From: Burhinus oedicnemus
Taxonomy: Eukaryota > Chordata > Aves > Charadriiformes > Burhinidae
Length of the DNA stretch: 64,000 bases
Direction of reading: 5' to 3'
Assembly (NCBI GenBank): GCA_008921705.1
Contig: VFFE01007504.1
Coordinates: 1,547,894 to 1,611,893 of the forward strand
Shown: piece by piece, positions 15,167 to 29,211 of the stretch
Layout: every line of letters starts with the position of its first letter
How positions within the stretch are numbered: position 1 is the stretch's first letter
Position numbers and translations under genes: made by a program
Notes under the pieces: generated by a model
Told to the model about the DNA's origin: nothing
The model's input: only the letters and a program-made list of their open reading frames with translations
The model's database searches: none

Positions 15167-18100
15167 CTGAAAAGACAAAAAACACAAATGTTTGTACAAA
15201 TAATAATAGAAGTTGAAAGAATCAGGTAGGTTTCCCTTTCCTGGTGTCCCTGTGAACTAATCTTGCAGTCTTAAGCCCCCAGTGAAATTACCTGGGGCAA
15301 AGAGAAAAAGGAACAAAGGAACAAAGAGTCTTATGTAAAAATTATCATGAAGCACAAGATCAGACAGAACAGGCAAACAATTCTGAAATACTGCGCAGAA
15401 AAACACAGAAAGTATACTTACCCAAAAGAAATTACCAAGCAAGAATACACTGTTCACAACATCCATAGTACCTATGTACTTTACACTCATAAAAATCAGA
15501 TTGCTTTTAACAGCAGAATCCAGTATAATGCTACTGCACTGCAGATGTACTCACAATTACTGCTGTCAAAGTTAATAACGGAGAAGGAAGCTTCACCACT
15601 ATGCAGTTCTACTGATTCCCAGCAGAAATCTCCCCACAGGAGCAGTGGGGAGAAAAGAAGGATCACAGGACAAGTATAGGCAAGACAGCATGAACCATCC
15701 CAATAGCTATAGAATAAAAATTATCCTCCTTGCTTTTCCAAGAAATTATTCTCCGGAGGTGGTTATTAAGTGTTAAGCCTCAAGCCAAAGAGTTACAGAT
15801 GTATCCTCAAGTAAAGCATCTTGAAGCACATTTTCAATTTTTGAGTAAGCATGGGGTGTTTGGTTAAAAAAAAGAAAGAAAAAACACAACAGAAAAACAA
15901 CACCCACACACACCCCCAGACCTTCAAGATAGCTTTCAGCACTGGTTACATTAATGGCTAGGGTGAAGTTTCCAGATCTACAAAAGATAAACACTGCTTC
16001 ACAAAGCGTTACAGCAGAAGAAACAGGAGGGGTTTTTTTATCAGCTAATTTAGTTCAAGGATCTCATGGAAAGACGACAAACAAGTGAAACACATCAATC
16101 AGCTAGTTGTCAGGATAATGCCTTGCCTACATGCACATGCAGTCTCTATAGTCAAGTTCAAGAACCTAAAAAGCACCTGATAAAGGGAATTCTTGGCTGT
16201 GAAACTATCACAAACCTCAATCCTTTCCTATTTCTCTCTTCCTGACTTCCAAGAAAACAAACACCTCAAAGGATGAGGTGCAAACCAGGTCAGGGATCTA
16301 GAGGAATAAGACAGAAGGATGAAATGAAGCAGGAAATAAAACACCTTGCAAATGGACTCCAGTCTCTGTAGTCTTCCGAAGAAAGTAATGATAACAAGCC
16401 TCTACATCTAAAAATCTAACAACTCCTGGACGCATCAAGGAACTGTACCATATTTCAGTGTCTTATGAAAATAGGTTCTAAAAAAATTTGAAATAATTAC
16501 AGCAGTTGCAACAGTTTCTCTACTATTCTATACCAAATCTCTTAGGGGGGGAGGGGGAAATCTGCTTTCCAGGCAGAGAAAAAGAAACATGAACCCCAGA
16601 TAATCCAGTCAGGAAATCAGTAAGTATTTGAGGAGCCTATCAGGCAGCACAGGCTGCAGAGTTTATGAGGAAGCCACGTAAAAGTTAATGTCTGTACAAT
16701 TTCTCCTTCTGCTTCATAAACAGGATTTAAATACCCTCTTTGGACAAAACTATCCTGTTCCTTGCACCAGCAAAGCAGTTCAGTGACAGACCTCCTTGTC
16801 ACAGAGATGTGGACCTCCTTACCACAGTTTTGGGGATGCTTAAGTTCAGATGGAGACCGGACAAACTCATAAAAGATATAGAACACTGAATTTACTAAAC
16901 ACAGAGACCACATCTGGCTCAGGAAATACACTGAGCTGCAAGTGTCTGGAAGGTGAGCATATACGTGATGCTTCTTCACCTTTGTATTTTTACACAGTCC
17001 TTATCCTCTTGTCAAGGTATCTTCTTTTGGCTGTTGGTAGAGACATACTGAGTTAAAGGAGTCCTTGTCTGATTCAGCACAGCTGTTCTTACATAAACTC
17101 AGGTGGAGACAGAGGACCTGACTGAGCACTCAAGGCAAGAGAGGACAGGTTAGTATCAGACCTATGACTGTACTAGAAACATGAATACCTTCACTATGGG
17201 AAGGCCAATACTATGAATTTGACCATAGTCATGAATGCAAAAGTTGCAAAGGCAAGAAACAGTAAAGATGCGATATAACATCAAAAGCAGCACAGTTTAT
17301 TCAGTTAAGGCATCATGTGTCTCGTAAGATGCTAGAAGAGGACTCCAAGCTGTTGTTCTTCACAAATAAAAGCCCGGGAAAGTTTTAGCACCTCATGCAG
17401 TGGCAATCTTTGCCTAGTTTCTTCAATACAGGAAAGCTCTCTTCCCTCCTCTCACAGCAGCTACTAAAGCAAAAGCAGTTCACAAGAGAAAGCTGCAGGC
17501 AGAGTCAAAACAGAATGAAGGCACTGACTCATCTTGTGTCTCTGAGGTAGTGGAGGTGGAAAGTTGCATATACTTTTCCAACAGAAACAAAACTGGTTGT
17601 CCTTTTCTGTTTTTTTTTACAGTGAGTGACAGCAACATTTGTAGTGGTCCCCTTGCAGCGTGAGCAAGCACACTGATTACTGATAGCAGACACAACTAGC
17701 AGAGCCAGAAGGCTGGCGATATGGGAGATTTCATCAGCAAATAAAGTAAGTGTCCTGTATAAGGGCAAGAACAGAATCAGAGTTGTTTTAACAGCAGCAG
17801 GGCTTGTGGCAGCTTTAAATGTATGTGAAACAACAGCCTGAGAAATCTCTCTCCACTTACCCCCTCTATGTCATGGTTCATCAGTATTTCAGTTGTACTC
17901 AGCCACCTAAATAGTCCGAATTAAAAGATAACCTTGCAAAAGGTCCAAACAAATGATCTCAGCAATTCAGATTAAGGCTGCCTGTGGAGCCATGGTACTC
18001 AACTCCCAGCTGTACTGATACCACACAGTACTGGACAGGACCTACTTAAGCCACCTTTGCTCTGGTTGTGTTGCCACCCTCCTCCACTACATTCTCCAAG

Positions 18101-21100
18101 GCACACCATCAAGGTGCAGAAATAAGATGTGGCCATTCAACAGTTCCCTGCAGAAGTACATATGCAACTCCAGCAGAAACCAAGTATACCACTGTGTGAG
18201 AAGCATACCACATTAAAACAGATCCTGCCAAGCTACAGAAGACTAGTAGCTAGTTAAAGGAAAACTGTGGTCTACAAAGTCAGTTATTCAGCAAGTATTA
18301 TGTAGATGAGTTGACCTCAAAGTGCACACTGGGACACATATGAAAAATGCTTGCGGAGAGGATAAAATACATATAAGCACACTGTTCACCATTCTGTTTC
18401 TGCATTTCTTGGCTTTTTTTATGGCTAATAAATTTAGAACAATATGCTTATTTTAAATAGAATGCCACTTCCAAAAAAATGCCTGGCACACGAGGAGCAG
18501 ACTAAGTGTAGATGTTGCACAAAGTATTCAATGAAAAGTCAATAGATGTCAATAAACTCTTCTGTTTAAGAACTGAATGGAGCAGCTGTGTCATTTGTAT
18601 TTCAGTAATTCCTTAAAAACCTCAGAATGAGGATCTCAACCCACTGGGTATTGTAATCGTAACAACCAAGAGTGTCTAACCAGAAAAACAGACAAGTCTG
18701 AACTTCAGTAAAAAGTACAAGACACAAGCAAGAGGGCAAGAAGCAGCACACACTGTCATTCTAATTGTCATTACAAAAAAAGCCAAACCCAACATGCACA
18801 TTCTTGAAATTAGAGCATGACTGGAGTTCAGGATCTACAATCACAACCATAATACTGTGTGGGAAGAGCAGGATAACTGTAGTTCAACTACTGCTGTTTA
18901 GGTATGAGAACTTTCCACTTTCACACCATTTACACACTTTCCAACAGCAGCGAAGACAGATTACAAAGGGGAAAGAGGGTGGGAGGGGAGAGAGCTCAAA
19001 CGGGAAGCAAACTACCCTTCATAAGGGTCTTAATCAAAAAGGAGAACAGCAACAAAACAAGGTGTCTGTAAGCTTACAGCCCATTCCAGGGACTATTTAA
19101 ATCTCTCCTCTCTGAGGCTCTTATTCATGAGTGTTGACATTCCAGTCCCGCCAGCACAAAGCACAGGGCTTAACTGCACACCACAGGGAGCTCGCAGGAA
19201 AACAAGTCAATTAGAAAAAAGGTCACGTGCAAGTACTTGGTTTCTTTAGAGAATATAACTTCAGAGCTAGATAAAGTATTTTGGATTTATGTCTCCACAC
19301 AACACATACAGTACTAGTGATGGCAGTTGCACACTGCAAATGCTTTTTAACAGTAACACAAAGTTGTATTTCAGCACACAGTCAAAAATCTTAAACAAAA
19401 ATCAACTTCCACACAGTAATAGTTTTCACATCAGCTAAACATAATCATTGTCAGCAAGACTTGGGGGGCCTATTGAGAAGATATTTACTGAGTGTTATGT
19501 TGTAGTTTTAAATACTGATAAGGGAAGTCACAGAATTCTATCAATAACCTTCCAGTTTATCCATTCTTCCCTTTGCCAATCTGTCACAAATGCTCCCAAA
19601 TGCTGGAACATAATTCCATGATTTGTGCCTCAGTGAGCGAACTTAATTAACAAATCTAATCGCACATGCAAATTCTTCCCTGAAGTTACTGTTGTGCAAG
19701 TCACTTCAAGACAGTAATCTTGTTTTGGTAGAGCTGAAGCTCCCATTTGATCAGCAGCAGCTTTGTCACATACAGTGATGTAAACTTCATGAAAAACACC
19801 AGATAACCTTTTGAAGGCAGGCAATTTTGCAAGGCAATAAAGAAAAATGTTTTCCAACTGTTAAATGAACCAGTTCATTGAGTGAACAAACTCCAAAGAA
19901 ATTCCAAGTCCTTTTCATTGTAACGTAAAAAAAAAAATAGAACCACATTTAAAGCTTCCTACTTGCAAGTAAAGTGTTACTTTTGTAAATTAGATGTAAA
20001 CAGTCCTACACTGAGTTTCATAAATAACTATTAGAAACAAAGTCCTTAATTACAAGAACATCACATGTATAATTACCAAAAAAATCTACAATTTTGTCCT
20101 GGCAGAAGCCCTAATTTGTTTCCTGAGATATAGAAGCTTTGGGAAGACTCATCATACCTAAAGCCCAAGACTAATTGCTCATGGAAAGAAAAGGGGAAGA
20201 GTGGAAGAAACAAGCAGCAACCAGGATCAATGGAAGAGGGAAAGCTCATTAATTTACAATTTCAAACTGTATCAGGAATGAAAAATGAATTCAGTAAGAT
20301 GGAGAAATGTATCCTTTACAGCTTAGCAGAAGAATGACAGAGTAGCCTAACAAGCATAGCATACAGCTCACACAAACTAAGAGAAAAAGATCAAATGAGG
20401 ATGAAAACAAAAATAGGTGAAAGATTAATTTTGCAACAAAGTTCTTGAGCTAATATTTCTTAACATCTCAAAAATTAACTATGAGAAAACAGGAATATAT
20501 GCAGCAGAGCTTTCAAACAGTCTTAATGCTGCATAAATTAAAAATTCTGTCCACTGAACTATAATGAATCAAACTTTACTGCCAAACAAAATTTCCATGC
20601 ATGGAAATAGATTCAATAATAGAACTACTGGATTAGAAGCCATATTGTGCCACATTTAACCCTATGACTTCATTGAAAGTAGTGCGGGCAACTAAAAAAG
20701 CAACCCACTGCTCACGGCATGAGGATGTCATTCATTATTAATGGTGCAGGAAAAGAAGAAAAAGAAAGGATTTGGCAAATTAGTAATGGCCAAGATATCT
20801 TCACACTGAAACTAGAGAGCACACTAGTGGTCATATGATCTTAAATCACCAAATTTTAAGCAGCATTTATTTCATTTGCAGAATTAAGCCTAAATGCATC
20901 TAGGAGAAAAAAGAGCTAATACATGTATTCCTATTGAAACTGAAACATGGATGGTAGCAATGCATTATATGCATTAAAAGCACACAGCAAAAAAGCAACA
21001 GCTTTCAAATGTACAACAGAAATATAGCAAGGTATATACAACTAGCAGTCTCACCCCACGTCTATATATGTGCACATACTTTTTTTTTTTTTAATTAAGC

Positions 21101-22194
21101 CCTAAGTATTCAGGCAAAGACAATGATAAATAAAGAAGGGGAAGTAACAGGGAAATCCAGAGATAGCCTTGCAGAAGTTTAAATGTATATGCCTTAGCTG
21201 AGAAACAACCACAAGAAGACAGATGACAATCTACAAATATTTGAAAGATGTAAGCCAGGAAGAAAGCAGGATTAAGTAATGAGAACAGAAAATGAGAGAA
21301 CAAATTAAGTCAGAGCAAAATTCTGGTCAAGCATTTAATTACGTATGGAAGTGATTTCTGAAGATGTTATTGAAAATATCACCAGTTAAGGACATTTAGA
21401 ATTAAATTAGAAAGGACCCTAAGAGAAACCTCACCTAAGCACCTGCAAAGACAGAGATTACATGATTAATTACTCACAACATTTTCAAGTTATTAGCTTC
21501 TTAGTATTCTAAATGTAACCAGTATGCACGTCGTGCAATATGCACATTGGAAGGGAACTGCTAAGATAAATCCTGGATTTAACAATTTGTTTCGAATCTA
21601 GTGATACAGCTTGAGGACATTTTCTCAATTCATTTGCAAATGTCTGAAGTGATCCAGGATGAGACATCGACTACAGTGATGCTCTAAAATTGGGAAGATA
21701 ATTTCTCCCAAATCCAATTATGTCTTTCCATTAACCTTCTCCTGTTTATTCGCAGGATGTTAATAAATAAAAGTGACATTTCAGAGCAGTGAACACCAAT
21801 TACTACAATCTTAATGTTTTAAATACATTTGTAGATTCTTCTCCCCTTTCCCTACAAATTGTTTTTATACCTTTATTAAAAGTTATTTCTAACAATTCTG
21901 AACCAAACCATTTCCTATCCCACTTCAAAACTATCTTTCCTTTTGCTTTCCACACCCACCAATCTGACAAAGACACATAGCACAGGTACCAGATGTGCAC
22001 TAAGGTGAGCAGAAGGATCACTAAATGCAATGTTCATTCTGTAACAGTATCTTATTGGAAACGTTTCAGGGTCTTAAGGGAAAAGAAGCTGGACATAAGA
22101 AAATATGGCTATAACCAAGCTCCATCTAACATCTTTCAGAAGTATTAACCTGGATCACCTGCATACACTGCAGCACACCCTGCTAACAGCTCAC
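15167..22194 (-). other. GIGYF2: GIGYF2 intron, nothing recognised
   Basis: This intron of about 7.0 kb lies between the two RG-rich coding exons. It is AT-rich and unique-looking. An 18-base perfect palindrome lies at 20591-20608. No transposon or RNA gene was recognised. Confidence 0.8.
20591..20608. repeat. 18-bp perfect palindrome
   Basis: The sequence atttccatgcatggaaat is its own reverse complement, centred on ATGCAT. It lies deep in a GIGYF2 intron. It could be a symmetric protein-binding site or chance. Confidence 0.85.
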
Positions 22195-22303
22195 CTCGAC
22201 CTCTAGAGGAACTTCGACCTCGAGGAGCCCCTACCACCGTTCCTCCTCCACGTCCCGTCAACCGCAGGACAGCAGCACTGTTTACAGACATCGAGAAATT
22301 TCT
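22195..22303 (-). CDS. GIGYF2: GIGYF2 coding exon (RNFSMSVNSAAVLRLTGRGGG...)
   Basis: This 109-base exon has acceptor TTCTTGGCAG|AGAAAT and donor GTCGAG|GTGAGC. It encodes RNFSMSVNSAAVLRLTGRGG, then a TVVGAPRGRSSSRGR stretch, ending one base into a Gly codon. It opens the Arg/Gly/Ser-rich region of GIGYF2, and the match to the vertebrate protein is near exact. It joins in frame to the EEEQ end of the previous exon. Confidence 0.95.
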
Positions 22304-25300
22304 CTGCCAAGAAGAAAGAGCCAAGGTGAGATTCTATTAAAAACAAACCAAACACTTACCATATCCTAAATTTAGCTTAATACCAGCTCTGCTTCCCTTA
22401 CGTTCATTACAGATTCTCTACAATTGACTAACACTAACAAGGAAAAGGATTCCTTGGAGACATGAGTAGGTGGAGCACTCCACAGAATGATCTTGGTCAA
22501 CATCAGGGCTTCCAAGTTACTTACCTGAAATTTCTATGCTCTAAAGGCAGCAAGTGACCACCTACTCCTTTATCAGATGATTCCAGCACAGAAGTGATTA
22601 GAACATCAGCAGCTTTAAATACAGCCATTCAGTTGCAAAAAGAGATTGGCACCTGCCTATACCTGACACCATTAATTAATATCCATTCTAAACTTACTTC
22701 TTAAGGAAAGCAGGAACATGTAAAGAGCAACAGAGCTTGAATAAAATTATATTTATCAATCTCCTTTGCAGAAATATTTTTTTTTCTCTAAATGTATCAT
22801 AGGAGTAATGTGCTTTGGAGAAAACTAAGTGTATTTAAGACTTCTGAAATTTAAGTGATACTCATTTTAATAAGACAAAAATGAGTAAAATTCAACTTCA
22901 TTTTAATATGAAATAATTGCTAAAGAAAAAGCTACTTCAATAAAGAATGGATAATTATAAACAACTCTGGTCCCATTCTTTTGAGCACAAATAGTTGGAA
23001 AACCGGGCCAAAGAATTCAGGAGCATGTTTAGAAACATTAACAGGCAAACCTGATTTCATGCACACTTTCTGAATGCAAGTTTTAAATAATTAGAATGCA
23101 AAGGACTCCAGACAGGTGTTACATCAGGCTTCTTGATAGGAACTTAGAGGCAAATTGCTTTACATGAACTCATCTGAACGACTATCACTTTGAAAGTCTT
23201 CAGAGAACAATGAGACAAGCAATTATTTATGATTTAAAATCTAAAAGGCTAACATCAAAGCCAATAGAAATCTGAAGGACTTTTAACCCATTTCAGAAAC
23301 AAGTCTAACTGCTTGATTTGTTCTTTCTACAAAGTAGATCGTCCTTAAAGAGAGAAGTGGTAACCAAGTAGACTGGGGGGGGGGGGCAGAATCCAGCCAC
23401 GCATGGCAAAATAGCAAGGTCAGCCTCCAGTAAATCTGATTTTGCTCTTAAATTTTAAAGCAACCATTTCAACAGCAAGTCAAAATGAATGACCTCCATT
23501 TGCCTCTAAGTAAATCACCACTCTTCCTGCTGTTGATACTTCCGCTTTTTTGTGAAGCTGTGAGATATTTTACTACAGAAACAATTTTAAGCTATTGATC
23601 AAATTCACTGTCTTGCATAGGAGATTCCTTAATTTTTGATGCCTTATTTTTCCAATAAGAACAATATAGTAATCTCACTTCCTTTCCCCCCCCCCTTTTT
23701 TTTTTTTGACTTGTCTGCTTAAACTCTAAAGAAATTCTCCCTCCCCTCTGTTGAGCTTGCTGTGGTGAGGACGTAATCCTTGTAACGTGCATAGTGATAA
23801 TAATCCACATGGTAAGATCACACAAAGTAACAAAAAAGTCAAAGTAAAAAACACCCTACTGTTGATCAGTATATTACTTTAGTGTCCATCCCTGACAATG
23901 TGCACCAAAAGAACAAAGCTGCCCCAAAACAGGAGCTCAGTTAATTCTTTAAAGCAAATGGAAGATGTCCCAAGAAACAGACATCAGAAACATAACAAAG
24001 GAAGACACAAAAAAAAATCCATTATATTCAGCAAGAGCTTGAGACTCCCTTACTCCACAAGCAGGTAAGATTAAGACAACTGAATTCTTTCCTAATGCAA
24101 ATAGGAATAATGGAGGTAGGGGGAACAGGCAAATGAACATATGCTGCACATTGCAAGTGGTCGGTGGTGGAAACCTCTGTTAAAGCTATCTGCAGAAACC
24201 ATCTTTTCTTCAAAAGACAGTTCCCTGGAAATAGATCTTAGACAAATCTATGTCATAACAAAACTTAATACAAGGTGAATCAGTTGAGCTCTAGGTTAGC
24301 TCAGCATCCTTATCACCAGGAAAGTGACATTCTACATAAAAAGGATAAAAAGAACCAGCAATTCTATACAAAGTATATCCGTGTCCTGTAATAGGAAATA
24401 TTGTAGCCAAAAGTATCTGACTAGTTAAATTTCACAGGACAAAACAAATTTAAGCTTAAATCATCTGCCTCTAGATAAGTCATCTTAAGTCACTTTGAGA
24501 GAGCTCAGACAAGTTCTTCCTGGATATACTACACACATGACAATGCTATCAAGTGCGTAACTCTCAGTTTGCAAGCAAGAATTGCTCTGAATCCAAGGCT
24601 AGAGTAAGTCTGACTGGTTCAGCTTCAACTGAACACTACCCTGAAGTACATGTGTTCTGATCAGCGTGTCCTCGGACTCCCAAATCTCCGTCCCTCAAGT
24701 TCCGAGCGGATACTACTACCTTCACTATTCACTGAGGGGGCACAAAGGTGTTTCAAACCCTCTTTTATCAACCTGAGGTGAAAGAGCTTTCCTACACCAC
24801 AACTAGCAGCAAAGCCGTTAATATTCACCTCAAGATCACTTCTGAATGTGATTCTTGATGAACAATGTTTATTACGTCATGGGGAACAAACACCAGGAAT
24901 TTCTGGTAGCTTAAATAACGCCATTCCCTTGGTATCTCAAATCAGTCATGAAGGGGAAAAAAGATCTTCAGACAAGAAAAAACAGATTATTCACATTCTC
25001 TGGGTCCCCAGAAAGCATTAAAGGAAACACTTTCTTAAAAAGGGAATACGGACCTCTCCTTTCAGATTATGATTTTTGTGGAGATTGTAGAGAACTGTTA
25101 AACTGACCATGAAGATTCCTGTATGATTACAAGTGAAAAGGAGCAGGAGAAAACAGTGACAGAGTGCACACCAACTCCTCAGAAGTTTTCAAGACTGATG
25201 AAACACCGAGCATTGCAGCAGAGGACCACCTATTGCTGAAGCTCAGCAGCACTTACCATCTTATCTGTAGCAATAGGCTACTCAGCACATTTTCAATACC

Positions 25301-26726
25301 ACAGCCTTAAACTCTCATTATTCCTCTTGGAGAGTATCTTGACAATCACCAGTAGCCAACATCTCCTTTAACCATAAAAGGCTTGTAGTTTACTCTCTGA
25401 AGGACTCCACTATGCATCAGCAAAAAAAATATGTCAAAAGGTATTTAACACCAAGGTTCAACATTTTGGTGCCCTACTGTATGTCTGACTGACCATTTCC
25501 TGGGCTTGCTGCCTGAATCCCTCCTGTTCCCACTACAGAATGGGAGCTGGGCTAAGATTTCCCATAAAAGCATATTCTCGATCTCAGCTGCCTTTTAAGA
25601 CTAACTATGACATGAAGTGCCCACAGTGTATTCAATGTGAACGTAAATATGACTGCTGATTAAAAGCTAAATTATTAGCTTCTTATGTCAAAGGACAGCA
25701 TCCTAAAAAGACACAAAAAAATATGAATCAACTCTGAAGAGGAAAGAATTCCAAAAGAGGTGAAGAGGATATGCCAGAATACCCAGGCACAAAAAGATGA
25801 TGAAAAATTCAAGAATACAATAGCCTGGGGCAAAGGAAGGAGAATGTTCTGAAATCTTAAGACACTAATACTAACACTCCACACCCCTGCAAAAATCAAA
25901 TTACACTCAAGTCAGTAAAAATACTTGGCTTTCTATTAGAAAATGAACAAAAAAAAAATCAAACCACAGTATTCTGAAGTAAAAAAAGTGCTAAGACACA
26001 TGACAAATCAGAGAGCAAGTGCAAAATCAGAAGTTCTAACAGTCATAAAGAAGGAATCAATTCAGAGTCAAAAGTCAGAGGCATTTATCCAGTGGGGGGC
26101 AGACAGTTTTCTCTGCTAGGAATTGAATTAAAGGCAAGGGCTTTCAACTACTCAGATCAGTCACCCTTGAAATGGAACCTTTATGGACCACCTGCTCTCA
26201 CTCTTATGTAGCTCATCAATTAATTATATACCTATAGAGACCAAACAGGGAAATAATCAAGCAACTGCTTACACACAAAGTAATTAAGAGTACTGCAGCT
26301 TCCTAAGAAATGTCAATAGTCAAAAAACTTAAACACTTCTTCAAAGACCACAAAACTGAAATTACAGAACTTCTATTACAACACAGGTCATCCAAAAACT
26401 GTAGAAAAGTTTCACTGATCTGAAAATGCTGTGTACTTAAGAAATATGTAATACTTCCCAGAAGACGATCCTGGATTGAACAAGTTGACTGTCTGCCATC
26501 AACAGAACATCGTATAAAAAAATATTTGTTCAAATTTAAGATAATAATTGAGCATGAAGAGAATTTAAACTTTATGCTAACACAGTGTGCTTTTATAATT
26601 TCTTTGCCTGGAATCTACTAATGTCAAGTTTATGTTTTTTAATGGAGGCATACTCTTTATTTTGCCTTTACACAAATGACCATTTAAAGGTGGTGGGGTT
26701 TTTTTAAAAAGAAAAAAGATACAAAC
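22304..26726 (-). other. GIGYF2: GIGYF2 intron, nothing recognised
   Basis: This 4.4-kb AT-rich intron contains a run of 12 G at 23375-23386 and a C9/T13 tract near 23688-23707. Otherwise nothing was recognised. Confidence 0.8.
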
Positions 26727-26822
26727 CTGTTCTTCTTCTGTAAAAGGTACAAGTGCCAGTGGTGGCAGGGGCTCCTCTTGTAAAATAGGCAGAAACTCCT
26801 TATCCAGAAGGTCTGAAGGTAT
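26727..26822 (-). CDS. GIGYF2: GIGYF2 coding exon (IPSDLLDKEFLPILQEEPLP...)
   Basis: This 96-base, 32-codon exon has acceptor TTTCATACAG|AT and donor GAACAG|GTTTGT. It encodes the acidic, proline-containing IPSDLLDKEFLPILQEEPLP and then PLALVPFTEEEQ. The sequence matches mammalian GIGYF2 essentially residue for residue. It directly follows the 4EHP-binding element encoded by the previous exon and contributes to the auxiliary 4EHP-contacting region known for GIGYF proteins. Confidence 0.96.
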
Positions 26823-29081
26823 CTGTATGAAAGGAAAGTAGCATACAAATATACTCAAGTATTTCCATTTCAGGGATGATGCCACATACTTTGATTTACA
26901 AAAAAATTTTTATCCTGCCAACTCTATCTCCATCTACCCAGTACACCAGTACTTCCAATAACATCTATTGGGGGTGGGTGTAACTACTGCAAATTTACGC
27001 CCCCCCCCAGAAAAAAATTCTTCCAGACAAAACATCCAAAGCAGCTACCACCCACAACTGTAATATGTAAAGTATCAGGATCATACACATCAGAATCCAA
27101 ACTTCTACATCACTGCAGCTCAAATCTGAACCGAGTGAAATTTCATCTGGTAAATATAAAAAGTATTGCTTTAACGTCAATGCACTTTTATAGCCAGATT
27201 TTTATTTATATATTAACAAAACTACCATATACAGCAGAGGTACTTGATTTAAAGACAGCATTTCCAATTTACAACCAACAAGGAGAGTAAAACAAAGTAA
27301 GTGAAGTGAAACTCTAGGTATGAATGTACTAAGTAGAGAACACCGATGATTTAAATAAAACCAAATTTGAACAGTAATTTTTAACCAGAAGCTCCATCAG
27401 AGATGTGACCTTGAGCATATGGACAAGAAGCTGCAATTACAGCCAAGTGACCTCTAATTAAGCCAACAGAGAACTGTTTCAAAAATACCTAGTTCACAAT
27501 ACTAGAGGATAAAGACTTCTCCCAATTTTAATTGAAGCAAAGCAACCTAGGGTTTTATTTTTTCATTTGGGTATACACTAGCAGAAGTCTTCCTGCTTTC
27601 AATCAGAGTATCTCTTAATCAGAGATGCAACTCTGCCTAATCTTCAGCCAGCAAAGATTGACGATGACACAGTGAAAAAGGACTAGGGTACAAAATACAG
27701 CTTAAAAGCACTGCATCTAGTAGTTGACTAGAAACAGTGTCAAGAGTCCTCTCAGTCTCAATAACTAGAATTGCTCAACACCATGGAAACGTGTATATCA
27801 AAAGCAGGACATACTCTAATAATAATGCCCTTCTGGCAAACACACAGGGAGAAAATATTCTTTTGGACCATTCATAACCATTGGAGAGCTTCCTGTAACA
27901 CAGGGTATTTAATAGGCTGTTTTGAATCACTCGCTGCTATAGGGTCTTGATCATCTGATATAACATACACAAATTCCAAAAACCAATGACCTCTGACAGG
28001 CTGACTTATTCAAGCACAACATCAAGGTTTAAAATCACAGCTTCTCAAAGTAGAGCAGGATAATTCTGCATGTTAAAGCACGGCTTTAAGTGATAACACA
28101 CGAACAGCTTTTGAAAAAAATCTCTGACATTCAATGCCCTTGAATTTGTGTATAAGTAATGCAGGGCTCCCAGCATTGTATGAAAATGTCAGCAGAGTCA
28201 TGGTAGGGTAAGAACATGGAGGTATGCGCGCACATCTATATGCAAAGCTAGAGGCACAACCTGACATGATTTCTTGCAGTCCCTCCCTGATTTAAAGTTA
28301 AGAGTTAAGGCTCCCAGAGGGATTCAGACTTCCAAGTCACTATGTGCCTGCCGCAACAATAACCCAACCTCTGTCAGCATCTACAGAAAAACCTAATGTT
28401 TACAAATGCAGAATGTATGAATCATTTGCCTGAAACGCCCTCTGAAATGTGACTTTTGTATCACTGAGAACTTTCGTTTGAAATTAAACCAGAGGGAAGT
28501 TCTTGACTTTCTACACTGCTCTTTTACATTACATTTACATGTGTAAGACTGCATTTGTGTCTTAAGTCCCAGAGAAGTGAACTACTTGAGGACTGCGCTC
28601 ACTGTGCTGGTTACCTGCTAAAGTGAACTGTCTTAAGTCAGGACAAATGGGGAGCTTTTGCCTTTTTTTAAATGTTCTGCTAGTATGATTTATTGCCTGA
28701 TTTCAAGCTGAATCAAATAACTATTTTACACTACACTAAATAAAATCCTACTGAGGCAAGCAAATCTGCACAGCTGCAAGGAGACTTTAACCTCAGTCAT
28801 CTGTAGCAGTGGGACTGAATAAGACAATCAGGTTTTTTTTGTTCTTGGACAGTACAGGAAGTTGCCCCTGAAGTGGCAAAGAGAATCAAACATAACGAAT
28901 GCGGTAAGAGTGGGATCAAATAAGCACACACACACAAAAAAACAGGATCGGACCTCTTCAGTTCTTTGCCAAGGGATACACAATTTCTTTGTCCATAATC
29001 ACAAAATACAAATAACTATTCCTAATCACAAGACTGTCATTAGGAATACACACATCAGGCCTTCTTTCTCTTCCCGCTCAC
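26823..29081 (-). other. GIGYF2: GIGYF2 intron, nothing recognised
   Basis: This 2.3-kb AT-rich intron includes a C-run at 27001-27009. No element was recognised. Confidence 0.82.
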
Positions 29082-29211
29082 CTTATTATCCTTTAGAAAA
29101 AGTGCCAACATTTCTTCTCTCCCATAGCGATAGTCTGCTAGTTTGTACTTCGGCAAAGCCGGAGACAGAGGAGGGGATGTCACACTCCCACCACTAGACA
29201 AAGCTCGCAGC
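29082..29211 (-). CDS. GIGYF2: GIGYF2 coding exon with 4EHP-binding motif
   Basis: This 130-base exon has acceptor TATTTTAG|GCTGCG and donor AATAAG|GTGAGC. It encodes LRALSSGGSVTSPPLSPALP followed by KYKLADYRYGREEMLALFLK and DNK. YRYGREEML is the known 4EHP (EIF4E2) binding element of GIGYF1/2, a variant YxYx4L-hydrophobic motif with Met in the Leu position. Through it GIGYF2 recruits the cap-binding repressor 4EHP. The first base completes the Trp codon begun in the ATG exon. Confidence 0.97.

Noticed and set aside
23370..23390. Run of 12 G considered as a quadruplex signal
   Set aside because: It is a single homopolymer run without the spaced G-tracts of a typical quadruplex; simple repeat.
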